Below, piece after piece: positions 40,101 to 48,645 of a DNA stretch of 64,000 nt. The position numbers and the translations under genes were made by a program. Where the stretch lies: the NCBI GenBank assembly GCA_035578905.1, contig JAQJVL010000517.1, positions 310,001-374,000 of the forward strand, read 5' to 3'. The first letter of the stretch is position 1. Each line of letters starts with the position of its first letter. A model generated the notes under the pieces. The model saw only the letters and a program-made list of their open reading frames with translations, was not told the DNA's origin and did not search any database. The DNA comes from Stictocephala bisonia. Its lineage: Eukaryota; Arthropoda; Insecta; Hemiptera; Membracidae.

Positions 40101-43100
40101 CGCAGACAAAAATTACGTGGTCTATTATAAATCGTATATTATTACTATTATATAAAGGATAGAAAAACAATTATCCTGTGTAATCATATTAAATTATTCT
40201 AAATTTAGTACCATGGACAACAAATTTTGATTTTGTTTTTTCGAGGATATATTTATATTTGAGAGAAGACAATGTTTATAATTTGGTACTCTGTGTGTGG
40301 TTTAGCTATATCTAATATTTTTATATTTTCAAATTTAAAGTTACAAACAATAATTTTGCTTCAGTTTTTTTTGTTATTCTTTCAAAGTCCAAAATGAAAA
40401 TTGAGCATGTTTATATCACTTACGTAGATGCCTTAAAAATTTGCATTGCCACATGCGCTCTTTTATGGGAGTATCAGCTAGCATAAATAGAATCAGTGAG
40501 GTAGGTTTTAAATGGCTAGATGGATTGAACCTAACTGTGTGACAGGAGATCACTTTATATTTTTATTAATTTATAATATGATTTTTTATTCTTGTTCCAA
40601 AAATATAATATACAGCTTTATTTTGAATTGAATTGTGCCTGACAACAAACTTTGTGAAATATATAGAAACTAAATTTTATGGAATTTAATCTTAAAACAT
40701 TGTAAACTGTAAATTATCAAAAGCTTGCTTGCAAAAAAAAAACTTCCTTTACATCAAACATTTGTCCCCAAGATATTTATTAGTTTCAAAACTGAAAATC
40801 ATACACGATGTGAGCATAAAATATTTGTTTATCCACAAAGTACCCGTAAAAAAATTGTTAATTAAAATGAAGAGAGAACCTTTTAGTAGCAACACTTCTT
40901 TAATAATGATTCACAAAAGATATATTATTTTTGTTACCATCTGTGCAGTATTAAATATTATTAATCTATAAAACAATCAAAGTTATTTAAAAGATAAGTT
41001 GAGTTATAGTCTTTTACAAAAAGGTAGCCATTTTTTTACTATTTCTGGAGACTTTAAATTAAGATTCATCTGAATGCCAAATCTTCAGTTTATAGTTTGT
41101 ATGTAAGTAGTTGATAAATTTGCGTGAGTGATAAGTGTACGAGTGAGTTGTTACGTTTCTTATTCTATTAATAGTTACTATATAATAAGTCCTTGTTAAA
41201 TGTTGTTATATTTTTAATTTTAATTTAAGTTCAAACAAGATTTGTGTTTTTAAATACACTTTTTGTAATATTTTTATTGTTGATTAATTAAGGATAAAGT
41301 AAATACAATCACATCTGCCCATCATTAGTTGATCTGCGGAAAGGTCTTACTGCCTCTACCTTCTTTAGCAAGAAATGCCCAATACTCTTTCGCCATCGCT
41401 TATCATAACTGCACGCAACCTGGAATGTGGAGGTTGGGGCTTAAAGGGTGGAACCCCTGCGAATCTCGCCCCAATTACTACTCCAACCTTGCAATTTCTT
41501 TCATATTTCTTTAATCAGCTGTGAATAAGTACGGCCATTTTGATCCGATGGCGTGTTTGTAGCAAGCGGTTTGCATTAGGTTAATGGAGGTTCGTCGGCG
41601 CTCGTTATAAACAGAGACCAATCGGATCGACTAATTCATTGAGGGGGCAGATGGCTTAAGAGACTAAAATTGATTAATTTTTGTAATTATAGTTGTTATT
41701 ATCTTCACTTAAATCAGCATTAGACATACAATGTGTAAAACAAAACAAATGAATATAAAACGAAAATTGTAAAACAATAAAACTAACACCTAAAAGTAAC
41801 AAAGAAAATGTTTAAAATTCTTGAAAAGCTTTAATTTTACACAAAACTTTTCTTATCAAGTAATTTGGTATGGTCTTCTTTAAAGCTGTAGGTCCCTTAG
41901 TTGCCTATTGTTATTGGGGTATTAATAAATGGCTCTTTATCAGGAACAGCAGACCTTAGAGAGTAACAATGAATCTAATATAATATCCTGTTCACACTGG
42001 TTATGGGTGAATATATATTCACCCATACCTTTCCAATCGGGTGATAATAATCATTTGATAGATAGACGGGAAGGAAATGAATAGGTTCAACCTACTGACT
42101 TATTCAGATGCATCCTGGGCAGACGTCTCACTGGGAGGGAGTCAACTAACTCTGAATCACGACCGATATAAATCAGGATCTATTCCTGGCAGCACTTCGG
42201 GAACCTGAGATGTCTGCTCCCTGCGGAGGATGGAGAAGTCCTGAACCCGGTAGTCAAACAAAAACACAATTGCTACAACTTAAGGACATCTGTGTGGGTG
42301 TAGATAGGGCAAACTAGACATAATGACCGTATTAATTACAACTGTAGAATATATAGACAAGACCGTGATTCACCAATGTTGAGGAAGTTTACAGACTAAA
42401 ATTTGTAATACTAATATTTTACTTTTTAATAAAACCTCTGTTTTTCTTCTCACAAATCTTTGTATGGAGAGTATCACATTTACAAAACGAATCTTCGATT
42501 TATTTTATAATTTTAAAAAAATACAATTTGATTAAAGAATTTTCAATTAAATTAACATGAATTAAATATTACTGAAGTTGTGATTAGAGATCGAAAATTA
42601 CCTTATAAATAAGCTAAAGAATCCAAATTTGAGGTTCCTCAAATAAAAAACTAAACTCAAAACTGAAAGAAAAATTTCTGAATAGAGAAAGAAGGCCACG
42701 TCTGAAAGAATGAAACAATATCGGAGAAAGCGAAGAGAGACAAATACACAAAAGAATAATTTATTTATCATACCCCAAAAAAGTAATCGTAAAAGACCCC
42801 GATTGTCAATATGTGGTAAAAAATAGTTGGCGAATGACATTAATAAGTTTATAGGAATGATTGCTACTAAGATGATGACAATTCCTTAGAAATTACCATT
42901 TATTAATATTGTAAAATTTTTTAGAAGAGAAAAAAAATTATGTTAGGTTAGATTGGGCGTCTTCTTCTAAAAATGACCCCAATTTAGTATTAAATATTTC
43001 TTGATGCTATATTCTTATATACCCATACATGATTTATTTACATCGCATGTTTATAAATTATATTTTTAAATATGTATGTTATTTTGTGAAAAACAACGTA

Positions 43101-46100
43101 TATATTTAAACTAAAATTATTTTTTTCTCTCATTTTCATTGTAAATGCTTAAGAACTATAATTTAACAAGTAAACTAACCCTCTAGTTTTTAAAATCATA
43201 ATCAGTTATGGTTTGGAAATCGCTTTAATATAGCTGTCAAACGTGCAAATTAAATTATAAATCACGAACTAAGTTATGATAAATATAATTATTAATTGTT
43301 TATTATTATACTCATAATCATTAATTAAATATTATATATCCTGTAAAAATGTAGTATGATATTGATTTTACTACTTATAAATGAGATGTCATTAAAAAAA
43401 GGAAAAATCGAAAAAATAATTTCAATTTATTTCTAACCTTAATAAACAGGATAATGAAAAATATTGCTCTTTTAAAGAACAGAATCACTTCAGATATTAA
43501 TTGTTTAAGAACTAATGCTAATATAATACGTTACAATTCATTGTTTGTTATAAGTGCAAAAGATATTTACAAGTAAAAACATGGAACACATCATTAGGAG
43601 TTGAATAGGGAAGAGTATCAGCCTTGTCACTTGGCTGAAAATCAGACCAATACTACGTGGTTTGGATTCCAGGTAAAGCTGTTATAGCCGTAAGCCCTAA
43701 ATATTTTTTTATTTTATTAAAAATCGAATTGTATGTTATGACCATCTCAGTGGAATAAATTTGAGATGAAATGAACTAATTTTAATATATATTTATTTCT
43801 GGTAATTTAGTATTATCCCATTAGTTCAGTTTGCTTGCATATTGTTATTAAGTAATTATTTATTTATTTATTTTTATTTATTTATTCGTAAGACGCCGAT
43901 CGTCAAGATATGGGCGAATATGGATTTCGAATGAGTGTAGATGAGCGAATCCAGTCATTGTTACAAACTAAGGCCGACTTATTCCTTAGAAAGTGTCATT
44001 AATTAATAGCCCAATGACAAATGAACAGCCGGTGATTATCAGCTGATCCTTCTCAAAATGTATTGACTCTGATTGGGATCGATCTGAGAACCTTTAGCAC
44101 ATGAAGCTGAGATTGAACCAACTACGCTACCGTTATTGAACCAAATTATTACCGATTAACCACCTATGATGAATTACTGGCTTATTAGAAACATTATTCT
44201 ACTAAATGACACACACTTAATTTATTAAGATGTGTCATTCAAATAATTTGTTATTTTCATTTTTTTTTTTTTTTTATCATTTAACTTACTTGCTTGTGTT
44301 ATACAAATAATAGAAAAACATTTTTATTTTAAATTTGGTCTTAAAAAACACAAACGTCTATTGAATACCTTCCTATTACAGTTTATTATATTCAAGAATG
44401 AAATGAATAGCTCAATGACAATAGAAAACACTAAACAGCTGACTCTATCTAAACAAACAGGTTTGCCAACTGGCAATGCTTTTATTTCTCTTATAAACTC
44501 ACTATATTTTCATTCTTTCTCGGATATTATTTTATAGTAGAATTTAACTTATTTGTAATACTTGTGATCTCAAATGAAGCATAATCTTTAAGGTCGTATT
44601 TTTTCTTTGGAGAATTTTGTTAAGTATTATTTTAAGAATTATAGTAAGTTGTACTGTTTTAGATTAGCATTACTACTGTTTTAAATAAACAGTTTTTGCA
44701 TTAAAAAATATTTAAAAACTTATAACTTTAAATATTACTGTAATTATAAATTACAGATTAACAGGAAGTAATTACAAGATAGGTTTTCATTGACAGTAGA
44801 AATGAAGGTTTATTGTGTTATTAGTATTTACTACTGTTTTGCCTTAACAGTTTGCGTTTGTTCTTGTTTTTATTTATGTTTTTTTCTTTAAAGTTTATAG
44901 TTTTTATTGTTCCTTGTTATCTTGTAATATTATGTATGCTTCCTTTATCATATTAGTTATTTTTTATCACTGCCCACTACTGTAATAATATGTATTTTGT
45001 AATTATATTTCACTAATGTAATTGGGGGACTGCCTGTTGTAGTTTATGTCAATAATAAAATAAATAAATAAATCAGTAGTAAATTTGTTTTTCGTATATA
45101 ACATTACGCACAATTTAATGTTTCCGTCAACTCCAAGTATTTAAAGGTATATTACGTACATTGACACAGAGCCTGTAAAACCGCTTTGGGGTTAGAGAAA
45201 GCGGCTAACATGTAGTGTTGATTGTTGTTGTTGTGTTTTGTGGATCATTTTTTGCGTACTTCTTCCCTTAACACATTGCGTTACACATATGTTGGTAGTG
45301 TTGGGTAACATAATTTTACACTTTATAGGTAAAAAAGAGACAGTTGTTAAAAATAAATTAAGATATTACATTCTATTTGATTATTGAAAAACTTGAAACA
45401 CACGGTCCAGAAATAACTAGTAGTTTATGTCTTGTATTCAACATGTAAAAGTTAAATTCTTACCATGGTAAATATATCAATCTTCCACCCTTCCCCCCTT
45501 TCTTCCCTTCATCCACTCTCCCTCCCTTTGCTGGCCTAGTAGTTAGCAATTATCATTCTAATGCACACAGTTACGGATTCAAATAAAAGAGGTTCACACA
45601 CATTTGCAAAAAGGGTTTGAATACTTGTTACTGAATAATTTACTCTGAGTTTTAAACAAATTCCACAGTAGTGTGTTATTGACTTAACAGGAAAATAATT
45701 TTAATCCAAAATAAAATTACGAATGTAATATAAATATTTCTTTAATCGTTTAAAAATTAACTTCTCATTTTACAGGTTACCTTAGAGAATTTTAAAAGCA
45801 ACTTTGTTAATCAGTACAAGTGTTTGATTATTTGGCTTCAATTATTTATTTAACAAAAACACTACATAACAGGCTTTGCATCCAAGAGCAATGTAGCATT
45901 CATAAATTATTTATATTTTATTTTAAGTGCATGCTAGTCCGTTATTGATTATTATCTTCATGCAGACAACAGCACATATAAAAATACAATAATACAAAAC
46001 AACTATACATGAAAACCAATTTAAGAACATGGTATTGTTTAAAATGTATCAACATTGCCTTCGGAAATAAATAGACAGTCGTGTAAGTAATTTAGTATAT

Positions 46101-48595
46101 GTTTATGAAACAAGCTCAACATAAAATATAACCTCCCTTTTTTAGTAAAAGGATAGGCCAATCTCCTTCCCAATCTTACACTGTCCATCCCTGATAAGAC
46201 TATTGTGAAACTTACTAGTACAGAGTAAGGGATAGAACCAGTCCAGTACAATGTGAATATTACTGATAAATACTTTAGGCCGGATTCGAATCTGCGCTAT
46301 CCCTAACTCAGGTTGTCCTGGCGCCTTCGATCGCTTGGCCACCGGCTCGCCTTATGTTTTAAAAAAAACCATAAAATCTGAAAATCTACAGGGGAGTTTA
46401 CACCAAAATGAGTTCCAGAATAGTGGTTAGCACGTCTGCTACATGTATATGCAGATGGTCACAGGTCCAAATACCGGGACACCTAAACTTGCCATAAGGG
46501 TTTGTAACAAACAAACAAAATACAAAAACATACAACCAAAAATAGTGAGGTCAGAATGGGAAGCGACAACGATAATAATTGTACCGAGGCACATTAAACT
46601 GAACTTAGACATTAGAGCCCTACAATCTAGTGGAATGTGCCTTAAACTGACTGTTAACTGTTTTTGTAACTGTGTAAAAGATTGTTCCACCTTTAATATT
46701 TATACACGTATAATGTCTTGTTGTATAATTATTTTACTATTAAGCAGAAATGTTAATTTACTGCAGTATTTCTATTTGTTAAACCATAACCGCTGCAACT
46801 TTGTTCACATCGACGTAGAGAGGGTGGGGCTAGACAACCCTATGTCCAAGCGCATAAATGGAATTTACTATCTGTTAACACGCTCCCCTTGTTCTAACCA
46901 ACAAAATAGTTTGTAACAAAATAGTTCCAATACTTTTTTAGTTTATGCATATTTAGTGAAATGACGTAGTTTAATATTATTCGACGCAGGTCCTCCAATC
47001 ACTAAACGAAATTTCAGACATTTACAATCAGAAAAACAACGAGGTTTAAGTTGAGACATACAGTTAAACAAAATGTATTGAGAAGCTAACCAGCTATATC
47101 CTAATTTTGTACCAAAAATAAAAATAATATTATATCTTACTGTTTGCCAAAAGGCTACATTATTGATTTAATGACAAACATAATATGCTGATAAAATAAC
47201 TATAAAAACAATAAATAGTTTAATATTATTCGACCTGCGTCGAATAATATTAAACTACGTCATTTCACTAAATATGCATAAACTAAAAAAGTATTGGAAT
47301 TATTTTGTTACAAACTATTTTGTTACAAACTATTTTGTTGGTTAGAACAAGGGGAGCGTGTTAACAGATAGTAAATTCCATTTATGCGCTTGGACATAGG
47401 GTTGTCTAGCCCCGCCCTCTCTACGTCGATGTGAACAAAGTTGCAGCGGTTATGGTTTAACAAATAGAAATACTGCAGTAAATTAACATTTCTGCTTAAT
47501 AGTAAAATAATTATACAACAAGACATTATATAAACAATACCTTCTTAAATCGATATATTATAAATGTCACTATCAAACCACAAAACGTCCCTATCATTCA
47601 AAATTGGTAAGTTTTGTATGGTATTTAACGCAATTAAAATATAGTCAACCTAATAATGAATTGTTGTTCAATTACCCAAATTAAATCGTTGAAGCAACAC
47701 AAGTTTAAAAAGAAGCGAGTCGTTCGTAAAAAAGGTAAACCCTACTCATCTTGTAGTTACTGTAGTTACCAAATATTTATTGTACTAGAGTACTGTAATT
47801 GTGTTTTTGTATAAAATGTATATATTTAAGTGTAATATTATATATATATGCATATATTATAAGGAATCTAGAATAATTTTTTTACTTACAGCAAAGATCG
47901 TCTTAATAAAAAGTTCTAGCTAATTTAACCAACATATATAGCCATCCTATATAAATATAAACAGTCGACCCACCTTCCCTACAAACGCTTTCTTGACAAT
48001 CACCCTCATTTTATAAAACATCGCACTCGTTTACTTACGGACAAGAAATGTTTGTATATCGACTTATCAATTCATTAATTGATATTTTTCATCAAATCAT
48101 ATTTAGGTAAATGAGAGCTTTTCCACTACTCATGTAGTTGTAAAATAATATAGTTTACTTAAAATCTCAACAAAACGTTGTTTTTTTTAATTTATTAGAG
48201 TTTATAAGTAACTAAAATTGTGTATTTTCGAAATAACCAAAAAAACAAAACGTCCAACTACTAATTTAGTAAGAGGCCTGGTTCCGATTGTGTAGACTGC
48301 ACGAAATGACGCAATGTACAGTTATTTGGAAATCCATGTGTACGGGGGCACGATTCCTGGATGTGTGAAGAAACGAATACACCGATGTTGGTTTTGAACC
48401 GAGACCGCAGGAAGTCGCTGGATGTAGACCTCACTTGTCCTGTAATGTGCCTCTAGTTAACTATACATTAACCTGGTTTTAGATCCAATACTTAGAGCGT
48501 GTGATTCGCAGAAATGTGAATTTGGTTTTCGTGTACATTTATTTCTTATTCGTGTTAACTAACTACAACATAAAAATGCATGTACCTCACCTCCC

Positions 48596-48645
<50 letters not shown>

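Noticed and set aside
46443..47526. Two matching ORFs ([12 protein letters not shown]...) on opposite strands
   Set aside because: They are the same sequence in the two arms of the foldback element, and the arms have no coding constraint.
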